Below are positions 5,672 to 12,273 of a DNA stretch of 15,192 bases, piece after piece. The translations under genes were made by a program, and so were the position numbers. Location of the stretch: NCBI GenBank assembly GCA_005779345.1, contig SXJQ01000203.1, positions 1 to 15,192 on the forward strand, given 5' to 3'. The stretch is from Actinomycetota bacterium. Lineage in GTDB: Bacteria > Actinomycetota > Acidimicrobiia > IMCC26256 > PALSA-610. How positions within the stretch are numbered: position 1 is the first letter of the stretch; each line of letters begins with the position of its first letter. The notes under the pieces were generated by a model that made no database searches, was not told where the DNA came from, and worked only from the letters and a program-made list of their open reading frames with translations.

Positions 5672-6664
5672 GTGGCCCCCGCCCGGATCCATACCGCCCG
5701 GATCCAGACCGCCCGGATCCATACCAAGATGCGGCAGGCCGCGGTCACGCTCGCGGCCGGGGCCTACACGACGACGTGGCTCCCGGAGTTCGGGATGCTC
5801 GGCGTGTCGCTCACCCACGACGGCGACGAGTTGATCGCGCTCCCCCGCACGCTCGCCGACTACCGGCGCGGGATGCCCGACGGTGGCTACACCGGTCTCC
5901 CGCTCAACGCGCCGTGGGCGAACCGCCTGTCGGAGCGCGAGTTCGTACTCGACGGGCGGCTGGTCCGCCTCGGCCCGCGCGTCGCCGCCGACGGCAACGG
6001 CCTCCCCATCCACGGCACGGTGGAGGCGCGTCCGTTCACCGTCGACTTCGTCGGCCACGACGGCGCCGCGGTCGTCGTGCGGGCGACGTTGGTGCACGAC
6101 GACCCGGCGCTCCTGCGCGCGTTCCCCTTCGTGCACCGGATCACGGTCGACGTCCGGCTGTCGGCTCGGGGCCTGACCGTCTCGACGACGATCATCCCCG
6201 TCGGGCGCGGCGCGGTGCCCGTCGCGTTCGGCTGGCACCCGTTCCTCACGATCCCCGGGGTCGCGCGCGACTGCTGGCGGTTGCGGCTCCCGGACCGCCG
6301 CCACCACGTGCTCGACGCCCGGCTGTTGCCGACTGGTCGCACTGAGCCAGCGCCGGCCGAGGATCGGCGCCTCGGCCGCCGAACGTTCGACGACCACTTC
6401 GCGCTCGGCGCCGATCGGCGGTTCGCGCTCACCGGCGGCGGGCGAACGATCCACGTCGGGTTCGATCGCGGTTACCGCCATGCCCAGCTGTACGTGCCAC
6501 CCGCCGCGACCACCGCGGGCGATGCCAGCACCGACTTCGTCTGCATCGAGCCGATGACCGCGCCCGTGAACGCGCTCGTCGCAGGCGGCACAGCACGCGC
6601 GACCCGCGCGGCGCCGTACGTCGCGCGGTTCACCATCGCGGCTCGTCCGGCGCGGCCACGATGA
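5672..6664 (+). CDS. Aldose 1-epimerase family protein (galactose mutarotase-like)
   Basis: A 330-residue beta-sandwich protein of the GalM/aldose epimerase superfamily, which interconverts alpha and beta anomers of hexoses through a His acid and a Glu base. Motifs in order: NAPWANRLS (sugar-facing loop), GLPIHGTV (first conserved His), GWHPFLTIPG (second conserved His) and CIEPMTAPVNAL (probable catalytic Glu). The start is uncertain. GTG 5672 follows a TACGCT box by six bases and adds a 19-residue leader containing three 5-residue repeats (ARIHT, ARIQT, ARIHT). ATG 5729 would give a compact 311-residue enzyme with no Shine-Dalgarno. I chose 5672. The TGA stop overlaps the kinase ATG as ATGA. 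Substrate could be hexose 6-phosphate or free sugar; no partner gene decides it. Confidence 0.83.
   Translation: MAPARIHTARIQTARIHTKMRQAAVTLAAGAYTTTWLPEFGMLGVSLTHDGDELIALPRTLADYRRGMPDGGYTGLPLNAPWANRLSEREFVLDGRLVRLGPRVAADGNGLPIHGTVEARPFTVDFVGHDGAAVVVRATLVHDDPALLRAFPFVHRITVDVRLSARGLTVSTTIIPVGRGAVPVAFGWHPFLTIPGVARDCWRLRLPDRRHHVLDARLLPTGRTEPAPAEDRRLGRRTFDDHFALGADRRFALTGGGRTIHVGFDRGYRHAQLYVPPAATTAGDASTDFVCIEPMTAPVNALVAGGTARATRAAPYVARFTIAARPARPR
5681..5725. repeat. 15-bp tandem repeat x3 in the 5' end of the epimerase gene
   Basis: Three contiguous units, gcccggatccatacc at 5681, 5696 and 5711; the middle copy has a single T-to-G change (CAG instead of CAT). The unit is a multiple of three, so the frame is kept and the product reads ARIHT-ARIQT-ARIHT. 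Near identity suggests recent expansion. It lies between the two possible start codons, so it may be translated leader or untranslated leader. Confidence 0.9.
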
Positions 6665-8532
6665 CGGGGTCGGCTCCCGTGGAGGTTGGGCGCGGGATCA
6701 GGGCCCAGTTCCGGATCAGGGGCCGGTTCGGGATCAGGGCCAGGTTCGGGATCAGGGCGCAGGTGCTGCTGCTCGTGCTCGCGATCGCCGCGCCGCTCGC
6801 GACGCTCGTAATCGTCGGTGCGGGTGTCCAGCGAAATCGCGATCGCGATGCGGCGATCGCCGACGTTCGCCGCGTCGCGCGCGACGGCGCCACGCGCGCC
6901 GACGGTGTGCTCGGGCGCGCCGAGGTGCTGCTCGAGACGCTCGCCGGCGAGACCGAGTTGAGCCAACCGGGCACGGTCGCCGGTTGCGAGGAGCTGCGGC
7001 GGCAACTCGACCGGCAGATCGACGCGTTCACCGGTCTGTTCGCGGTCGACCGCGACGGCACGGTCGTGTGCTCGGCGCTCGAGCGATTCACCGCGCCCGC
7101 GACGACCAGTGCCGGCACCACGAGTCCCGGCGAGACGAATGCCGAGACGATGAAAATCGCCGACGTCGAGTGGCTCGCGCACGTGCTCGCGTCGCCGGGT
7201 GAGCCGCACCTCGCAGCAGCAGGCATCGATCCCGCGACGCTCGAGGCGACGTTGCTGTACGGCCTCGCGATCGATCGCGACCGGGTCGTGGCCGTCGGCG
7301 TCCGGCCACCGACGCTCGGCGATGTCGTCGACCTCCAGGACCTTCCCGTCGGAGCGGTCGCGGCCGTGCTCGCCGGCGACGGCGACCCGATCGCCACACG
7401 CGGTGGCGAGCCGATCCCTTCGGCGGTCTTCGAGGCCGCCCGGCACGGGTCGCACACGCTCATCACCGCCGATGTCGACGGCGCGGCGCGCGTGTACGGG
7501 ATCGCGCCGCTCGCCGCGCACGACGGGCCGCCGTCGTACATCGTCGGCTACCCCGAGGCGACCGTCATCGCCGATGCCCAGAACCAGTTGCGCACCTCGC
7601 TGCTGCTGCTCGGCATCGCGGCCGGTTTCGCCCTTGCCCTCGGGTTGACGCTCGCCGAGATCCTCGTCGTGCGACCGATCCGTCGCCTCCGCGAGACGGC
7701 CCGCGCCCTCACTGACGGCGACCTCGACGCCCGCGCCGGGTTCCGCCCCGGAACCACCGAACTCGGTGAGCTCGCGACCGCGTTCGACCTGATGGCCGAC
7801 TCCCTCGCCGGGCGCACCGAGGTCGCCGAACACGCGGCCGCGGAGCTGCGCAACGCGCTCGACGCGCTCGAGGTCTCGGCGAGCCAACGCGCACGGCTCC
7901 TCGGGAGCTTCGTGCGCGCGCAAGAAGCCGAACGTCGTCGGATCGCGTACGACCTCCACGACGACACCGTGCAGGTGCTCGCCGCGCTCGGGATGCGCCT
8001 CGGTCAACTCCGCCATGCGGTGACCGAACCCGCTGCGGTGCACCTCGTCGACGACCTCACGGCGGCCGTCACCGACGCCGGGCGTCGCCTGCGCCTGCTG
8101 CTGTTCGAGCTGCGACCGCCCGCGCTCGACACCGCCGGCCTCGACGTCGTGCTGCGCGAGACCATGGACCAGGTCCTTCCGGCGACGACCTCGGGCACGG
8201 TGCAGTGGGGAGTCCCGATGGACGAACTCGACGAAGCGACGAGCGTCGTCCTCTACCGCGTCGCGTGCGAGGCGATTGCCAACGTCGCCGAGCACGCCGA
8301 GGCTCGTACCGTCGAGGTGATCGTCGAGCGCGACGGGACCGACGTGCGGCTCACCGTCGCCGACGACGGTCGCGGCTTCGAGCCGGCGTCGGCGTTCCAG
8401 GCGGGGCACCTCGGACTCGTGTCGATGCGTGAACGGGTCGAGCTGCTCGGCGGCACGTTCGAGTTGATCGCCTCCCCCGGCGAGGGGACGCGCGTGATCG
8501 CTCGCGTCAGGCCGGAGACCGACTCATCGTGA
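6661..8532 (+). CDS. NarL-family sensor histidine kinase (membrane, HAMP, HisKA_3, HATPase_c)
   Basis: A 623-residue two-component sensor. Order: a basic N-terminal repeat segment (about 12-34), transmembrane helix 1 (about 35-55), an extracytoplasmic sensing region (about 56-310), transmembrane helix 2 (about 312-337), HAMP linker (about 338-392), HisKA_3 dimerisation/phosphotransfer domain with ERRRIAYDLHDDTVQ, phosphoacceptor H433, then the ATPase domain with N541 (EAIANVAEH), ADDGRGFE (567-574) and the glycine box GHLGLVSMRERVELLGG. The HDD after the histidine is typical of kinases paired with LuxR-type regulators. ATG 6661 overlaps the epimerase stop and has no Shine-Dalgarno, suggesting coupling. 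GTG 6763 (residue 35), right before helix 1, is an alternative start that would drop the repeats. The ligand is unknown. Its 3' end overlaps that of the convergent regulator gene by 26 bases. Confidence 0.93.
   Translation: MTGSAPVEVGRGIRAQFRIRGRFGIRARFGIRAQVLLLVLAIAAPLATLVIVGAGVQRNRDRDAAIADVRRVARDGATRADGVLGRAEVLLETLAGETELSQPGTVAGCEELRRQLDRQIDAFTGLFAVDRDGTVVCSALERFTAPATTSAGTTSPGETNAETMKIADVEWLAHVLASPGEPHLAAAGIDPATLEATLLYGLAIDRDRVVAVGVRPPTLGDVVDLQDLPVGAVAAVLAGDGDPIATRGGEPIPSAVFEAARHGSHTLITADVDGAARVYGIAPLAAHDGPPSYIVGYPEATVIADAQNQLRTSLLLLGIAAGFALALGLTLAEILVVRPIRRLRETARALTDGDLDARAGFRPGTTELGELATAFDLMADSLAGRTEVAEHAAAELRNALDALEVSASQRARLLGSFVRAQEAERRRIAYDLHDDTVQVLAALGMRLGQLRHAVTEPAAVHLVDDLTAAVTDAGRRLRLLLFELRPPALDTAGLDVVLRETMDQVLPATTSGTVQWGVPMDELDEATSVVLYRVACEAIANVAEHAEARTVEVIVERDGTDVRLTVADDGRGFEPASAFQAGHLGLVSMRERVELLGGTFELIASPGEGTRVIARVRPETDSS
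6693..6764. repeat. 18-bp tandem repeat x4 in the 5' end of the histidine kinase gene
   Basis: Four contiguous 18-base units start at 6693, 6711, 6729 and 6747, all with the core GGATCAGGG. They encode six-residue repeats GIRAQF, RIRGRF, GIRARF and GIRAQV immediately before transmembrane helix 1. The repeats add about eight arginines on what should be the cytoplasmic side, consistent with the positive-inside rule. Copies differ by two to four bases. Confidence 0.88.
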
Positions 8533-9181
8533 CGAGCCGGTGCTGCACGCCCATGGCGACCGCCTCCAACCGCGAGTGGGCGTTCATCTTCGCCAACACG
8601 TTCCGGATGTGATTCCGTACGGTGTGGCGGCTCAAGACGAGGCGCCGCGCGATCTCGTCGGTCGCGACGCCGTCGGCGAGGAGCTGGAGGATCTCGCACT
8701 CTCGGGGCGTCAGCTCGGGACGATCGGCGGTCACCGCACGCCGGCGGCCCGCGTGCCGCGCGACGACCGACGGGTCGACGAGCGAGCGGCCGACGCCCGC
8801 GGCGTGCACGGCGGCGACGAGTTCGCCGACACCGTGCTCCTTGGCCAGCATGCCGACACAGCCGGCCTCGACCGCGCGCACGAGGGTCGCGTCGTCGGCG
8901 AAACCGGTGAGCAGGATGACCTCGGTATCGGGGTGTTCGCGCTTCAACCGACGGGTCGCGTCGATGCCGTCGCCGTCGGGGAGCCGGAAGTCCATCACCA
9001 CGACATCGGGGGATTCGCTCGCCGCGGCGTCGAGCGCGTCGGCGACGTTGTGGGCGCACCCGACGACCCGGATTCCCGGATCGGCGTCGAGCGTCGTGAC
9101 GATCGCCTCGGCAACCATGGTGTGGTCGTCGACGACCAACACCGCGATCGATCCCGCGTCCCTCGTGGTTCCACCGTCCAT
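8507..9181 (-). CDS. NarL/LuxR-type response regulator, probable partner of the histidine kinase
   Basis: A 224-residue DNA-binding response regulator. Receiver domain (about 12-130): acidic pocket D18-D19, phosphoacceptor D64 in VVMDFRLPDGDG, T92 in LLTGF and K114. A LuxR/GerE helix-turn-helix fills about 157-212 (LTPRECEILQLLADGVATDEIA through HTVRNHIRNVLAKM). All residues needed for phosphorylation are present. An open frame continues upstream to 9361, but ATG 9181 has GGAAGGGG at 9190-9197 with 8-base spacing and gives the standard receiver N terminus. The kinase and regulator are convergent, not in one operon. The regulator is instead divergent from the CoA-transferase gene, which is therefore a candidate target along with its own promoter. 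Confidence 0.92.
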   Translation of the reverse strand: MDGGTTRDAGSIAVLVVDDHTMVAEAIVTTLDADPGIRVVGCAHNVADALDAAASESPDVVVMDFRLPDGDGIDATRRLKREHPDTEVILLTGFADDATLVRAVEAGCVGMLAKEHGVGELVAAVHAAGVGRSLVDPSVVARHAGRRRAVTADRPELTPRECEILQLLADGVATDEIARRLVLSRHTVRNHIRNVLAKMNAHSRLEAVAMGVQHRLVTMSRSPA

Positions 9182-9205
9182 CGCCGCCACCCCTTCCCGG
9201 CTCAG

Positions 9206-9211
9206 ACGGTA
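9206..9211 (-). promoter_or_regulatory. Candidate -10 element of the response regulator gene
   Basis: Read on the minus strand, TACCGT fits TANNNT and lies 24 bases before ATG 9181, upstream of the Shine-Dalgarno. A GTGACG word 18 bases further upstream could serve as -35. The proposed transcript would have an 18-20 base leader. Confidence 0.4.
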
Positions 9212-9262
9212 GGCGACGAGGAAGCGCGACGTCACGCTCGCCGACGGCGGGAACTCCGGATG

Positions 9263-9276
9263 TGACACAGATGTCA
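9263..9276. promoter_or_regulatory. Inverted repeat TGACA-N4-TGTCA in the divergent intergenic region, candidate operator
   Basis: TGACACAGATGTCA is a perfect 5-base inverted repeat around CAGA. It sits between the two divergent promoters, 18 bases upstream of the CoA-transferase -10 box and about 50 bases from the regulator's. Its place suits a shared operator for the NarL-type regulator or another factor. The short arms mean chance cannot be excluded. Confidence 0.35.
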
Positions 9277-9294
9277 GGTCGGCGATGCGCGCGC

Positions 9295-9300
9295 TACGGT
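9295..9300 (+). promoter_or_regulatory. Candidate -10 element of the CoA-transferase gene
   Basis: TACGGT fits TANNNT. It lies 32 bases before ATG 9333, leaving room for a roughly 25-base leader with the AGGGAG Shine-Dalgarno at 9320-9325. The 17-base-spaced -35 position reads tgtcag, a weak match that overlaps the right arm of the TGACA/TGTCA repeat, so a bound regulator would block it. Confidence 0.4.
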
Positions 9301-9332
9301 GCCCCGACCCGCTCGATCCAGGGAGTTCGCAG

Positions 9333-11729
9333 ATGGCCGCCGCGCTCGCAGGGATCCGCATCCTCGACCTGAGCCAGGGCGTCGCCGGCCCCCTCGGTGT
9401 ACTGCTGCTCGCCGAGCACGGCGCCGACGTCGTGAAGGTCGAACCGCCCGGCGGCGACCCTGCCCGCGCCTATGAGGGCAGCCGCGTCTGGCACCGGTCA
9501 CGCCGGTCGGTCGAGCTCGACCTGCTCGACGAGGCAGGCCGGGCCGCGTTCGACGACCTCGTCCGCGCCGCCGACATCGTCGTCGAGAGCCATCGCCCGA
9601 GCGTTCGCACCCGGCTCGGGCTCGACCACGAACGACTCGCCGCGATCAACCCGCGCATCGTGCTCGTGTCGTGTGCCGGATACCCCGACGGTCACCGTCG
9701 CGCCGAGCGCGCCGGGCACGACGCGCTCGTCCAGGCGAGCAGCGGGCAGATGTGGGAACAGCCCGGCTGGCGCATGGGGCCGGTGTTCTGTCACATGCCG
9801 ATGCCGAGCATGGGCGCGTTGTACCTCGTCGCCATCGGTGCGATCACCGGACTCGTCGCACGCGAGCGCACCGGCGTCGGCCAGCACGTGCGCACCTCGT
9901 TGTTCCAGGGCGCGCTGCTCTACACGACCCAGATCTGGCAAGACGTGGAACGCGCGAACGCGCAGTTCCACGAGCTGATGGGCAAGTCGTACCCGCCCGG
10001 CATCCACCAGCAGATGATCTACGAGTGCGCGCGCCGCGAGTGGTTGCACCTCTCGGTGATGAGCGGGCTGACCCCGTTGAAGAGCGTCGACGAGATCCTC
10101 GGCCTCGAAGACGCCCCCGATCCGTACACGTTCATGGCGCTGCCACCCGAAGAACGCGAGGTGATCACCGCGCGGCGGCGCGAGAAGTTCAAGGACTGGG
10201 ATCGCGACGCGCTCGTGGCGGAGTTCCGCGCGAACAACCACGCGGCCGAGGCGGTCATCCCCCCGGCCGAGATGTTCGCCCACCCCCAGACGATCGCGAA
10301 CGGCCTCACCGCGACCGTCGTCGATCCCGAGATCGGCAGCACCACCCAGATGGGCGTCCCGATCCACCTGCTCGGTACGCCCGGCGAGATCCGCGGCCCG
10401 CGTCCCCTCGCCGGCGCACACACCGACGAAGTGCGACGCGAATGGGCGGCGGCGATCCAGGCCGGGGTCCCGGCCAAGGCTGCGGCCTCGCTGCCCGCCG
10501 GCGGCTTCGCGCTCGACGGTGTCCGGGTCATCGACTTCGGCCAGTACCTCGCCGGCCCGTTCGGCCCGATGATCCTCGCCGACCTCGGCGCGCACGTCGT
10601 GAAGGTCGAACCGGTCACCGGCGACGGCATGCGCCTCGCGCCGAAGCCGTTCTTCGGCTGCCAGCGTGGCAAGCGCTCGATCGCGGTGAACCTGAAGGAT
10701 CCGCGGGGCCTCGAGGTCGCGCAGCGCCTGATCGGCGGCGCCGACGTCGTCCACCACAACATGACGCGCGGTGTCGCGACGAAACTCGGCATCGACTACG
10801 CGGCCTGTCGCGCGATTCGCGACGACGTCATCTACTGCAACACCTATGCGTACGGGCTCCCCGACCCGCTCGGTCGCTTCGGCGGACTCGACCCGCTGTA
10901 CCAGGCGTCGGGCGGACTCGAGTACGAGGCCGGGGCGGTCGCCGCGGGCGGCGCGCCGCTCTACTACCGGTTCGGGATGTGCGACGCGTCGAACGCGCTG
11001 CTGTCGACCGTCGGCGTGTTGCTCGCGCTCGCGCACCGTGCGCGCACCGGCGAGGGTCAGGAACTGTGGACCTCGTTGCACGACGGTGGCGTGATCTTCA
11101 GCTCCGATGTCTACCTCGACGCCGACGGCCGGCCGTGGGACCGACCTCGTCTCGACGTCGGCCTGCACGGACTCGACGCCCTCTACCGGCTCTACCCGAC
11201 GCAGGACGCGCAGTGGATCGTCATCGCCGCGACGGCCGACGCGTCGTGGCGAGCGCTCTGCAACACGCTCGGGTTGTCGGGCCTCCCCGACGATGCGCGG
11301 TTCGCGACCGCCGCGGCCCGAATCGCGCATCGCGCCGAGCTCGAGGAGCTCCTCGCCGCCGCGTTCCTCACCCGCACCGCGCGCTTCTGGCACCGCATGC
11401 TCGACGATGCGGGCGTCGCCAACGAGCTCCCGATCGATACCGAAGACGGGCTCGGCGTGCTCCACGACGCCGACGCGGTACGCCTCGGTCTCGTGGCCGA
11501 GTACGAGCACCCGCTGCTCGGTCGGATGCGACAGTTCGGGTCGTTGATCGATCTCTCGGCCACGCCGGGCACCGTGTGGGGTCCGCCGCCGCTCGTCGGC
11601 CAACACACGCGTGCGATCCTCCGGGAGGCGGGTGTGCTCGACGGCGACGCCGACGCCCTGCTCGCCGCGGGCGTCTGCTACGAACCCGACGACGGACTCG
11701 TCGACTACGCGACGCGCTACACCAACTGA
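9333..11729 (+). CDS. Tandem two-domain CaiB/BaiF family (class III) CoA-transferase
   Basis: A 798-residue fusion of two class III CoA-transferase domains, about twice the usual 380-430 residues. Domain 1 (about 1-385) opens with GIRILDLSQGVAGPLG and HGADVVKVEPPGGD. Domain 2 (about 392-798) opens with GVRVIDFGQYLAGPFG and LGAHVVKVEPVTGD. Both keep the probable catalytic aspartate that forms the acyl anhydride: D130 in GHDALVQASSG and D520 in GLDPLYQASGG. Class III enzymes form interlocked dimers, so the fusion may fold as an internal pseudo-dimer. The acyl substrate is unknown; carnitine, bile-acid, dicarboxylate and steroid intermediates are all known in the family. ATG 9333 has AGGGAG at 7-base spacing and starts exactly at the domain, so I reject a start at 9285. 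The phosphatase gene follows after one base. Confidence 0.92.
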   Translation: MAAALAGIRILDLSQGVAGPLGVLLLAEHGADVVKVEPPGGDPARAYEGSRVWHRSRRSVELDLLDEAGRAAFDDLVRAADIVVESHRPSVRTRLGLDHERLAAINPRIVLVSCAGYPDGHRRAERAGHDALVQASSGQMWEQPGWRMGPVFCHMPMPSMGALYLVAIGAITGLVARERTGVGQHVRTSLFQGALLYTTQIWQDVERANAQFHELMGKSYPPGIHQQMIYECARREWLHLSVMSGLTPLKSVDEILGLEDAPDPYTFMALPPEEREVITARRREKFKDWDRDALVAEFRANNHAAEAVIPPAEMFAHPQTIANGLTATVVDPEIGSTTQMGVPIHLLGTPGEIRGPRPLAGAHTDEVRREWAAAIQAGVPAKAAASLPAGGFALDGVRVIDFGQYLAGPFGPMILADLGAHVVKVEPVTGDGMRLAPKPFFGCQRGKRSIAVNLKDPRGLEVAQRLIGGADVVHHNMTRGVATKLGIDYAACRAIRDDVIYCNTYAYGLPDPLGRFGGLDPLYQASGGLEYEAGAVAAGGAPLYYRFGMCDASNALLSTVGVLLALAHRARTGEGQELWTSLHDGGVIFSSDVYLDADGRPWDRPRLDVGLHGLDALYRLYPTQDAQWIVIAATADASWRALCNTLGLSGLPDDARFATAAARIAHRAELEELLAAAFLTRTARFWHRMLDDAGVANELPIDTEDGLGVLHDADAVRLGLVAEYEHPLLGRMRQFGSLIDLSATPGTVWGPPPLVGQHTRAILREAGVLDGDADALLAAGVCYEPDDGLVDYATRYTN

Positions 11730-11730
11730 C

Positions 11731-12255
11731 GTGGCGCCGGTCCGATTGCTCGCCGCCGCGGGCGAGGTCGGCTTCCTCGGCGACGTGTCGATGCCCGGCG
11801 AGCTGTACGTCCTGTCGCGTTCACCCGTCGCGCTCGCCGGGATGGGCTACCCGGCGCGGGTCGACTGGCAGTTGCTCGCCGCGGAGGGGTTCGGTCATGT
11901 CGTGTGTCTCACGCACGACGGACTCCCGCCGTACGACCCGGCACCGCTGCGCGTGACCGCGATCGCGCTCGAGGATCTGTGGACCGCGCACGAGCCCACC
12001 GACCCCGAGGGCGAGCTCGAGCGAGTGTCCGCGGCCGCCGCAGAAGTCGTGGCCTCGATCGAGACCGGCGAGGGTGTGGTGGTGCATTGTCGAGGCGGAC
12101 GCGGCCGCGCGGGCACGGTGCTCGGCGTCGCGCTCGTGCGGCTCGGCCACGAACCCGAAGCCGTCGTCGCGTACCTCGACCTGCTGCACCGCAGACGCGG
12201 GAAGGGCGGCTGGCCCGAGAGTCGCTGGCAGGCCGCGACCGTCCGCGGCGCCTGA
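11731..12255 (+). CDS. Small dual-specificity / tyrosine phosphatase-like protein (CX5R)
   Basis: A 174-residue protein with the Cys-phosphatase signature VVHCRGGRGRAG: nucleophile C120 and phosphate-binding R126 in the HCX5RXG loop. The upstream region (LLAAEGFGHVVCLTHDGLPPYD) resembles the general-acid segment of compact dual-specificity phosphatases. Substrate may be phosphotyrosine, a phosphoinositide or another small phosphoester; this cannot be settled. GTG 11731 begins one base after the CoA-transferase TGA, has no Shine-Dalgarno of its own, and is probably translated by coupling. No upstream in-frame start outside the CoA-transferase gene is needed. The 3' end forms one arm of the inverted repeat shared with the convergent subtilase gene. 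Confidence 0.82.
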   Translation: MAPVRLLAAAGEVGFLGDVSMPGELYVLSRSPVALAGMGYPARVDWQLLAAEGFGHVVCLTHDGLPPYDPAPLRVTAIALEDLWTAHEPTDPEGELERVSAAAAEVVASIETGEGVVVHCRGGRGRAGTVLGVALVRLGHEPEAVVAYLDLLHRRRGKGGWPESRWQAATVRGA

Positions 12256-12273
12256 CCCCAACCCGCTCAGGCG
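12249..12273. terminator. Inverted repeat between convergent genes, candidate bidirectional terminator
   Basis: CGCCTGA (12249-12255) pairs perfectly with TCAGGCG (12267-12273) around an 11-base loop. The stop codons of the phosphatase (TGA, plus) and the subtilase (TGA, minus) both lie in the stem. There is no T-run on either side, so it would be a U-less hairpin of the type often proposed in high-GC actinobacteria. Confidence 0.5.

Noticed and set aside
6472..8409. Long open frame on the minus strand across the sensor kinase gene
   Set aside because: Composition is Arg/Glu/Asp/Gly-rich with no recognisable domain. The plus-strand kinase explains the same bases with intact motifs. Such shadows are common at this GC level.
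9182..9361. Upstream extension of the response regulator to 9361
   Set aside because: It would overlap the CoA-transferase start and add about 60 residues unlike a receiver domain. ATG 9181 has a good Shine-Dalgarno.
9498..11606. 702-codon open frame antisense to the CoA-transferase gene
   Set aside because: Low-complexity product with no motif, fully inside a gene with two clear domains on the other strand.
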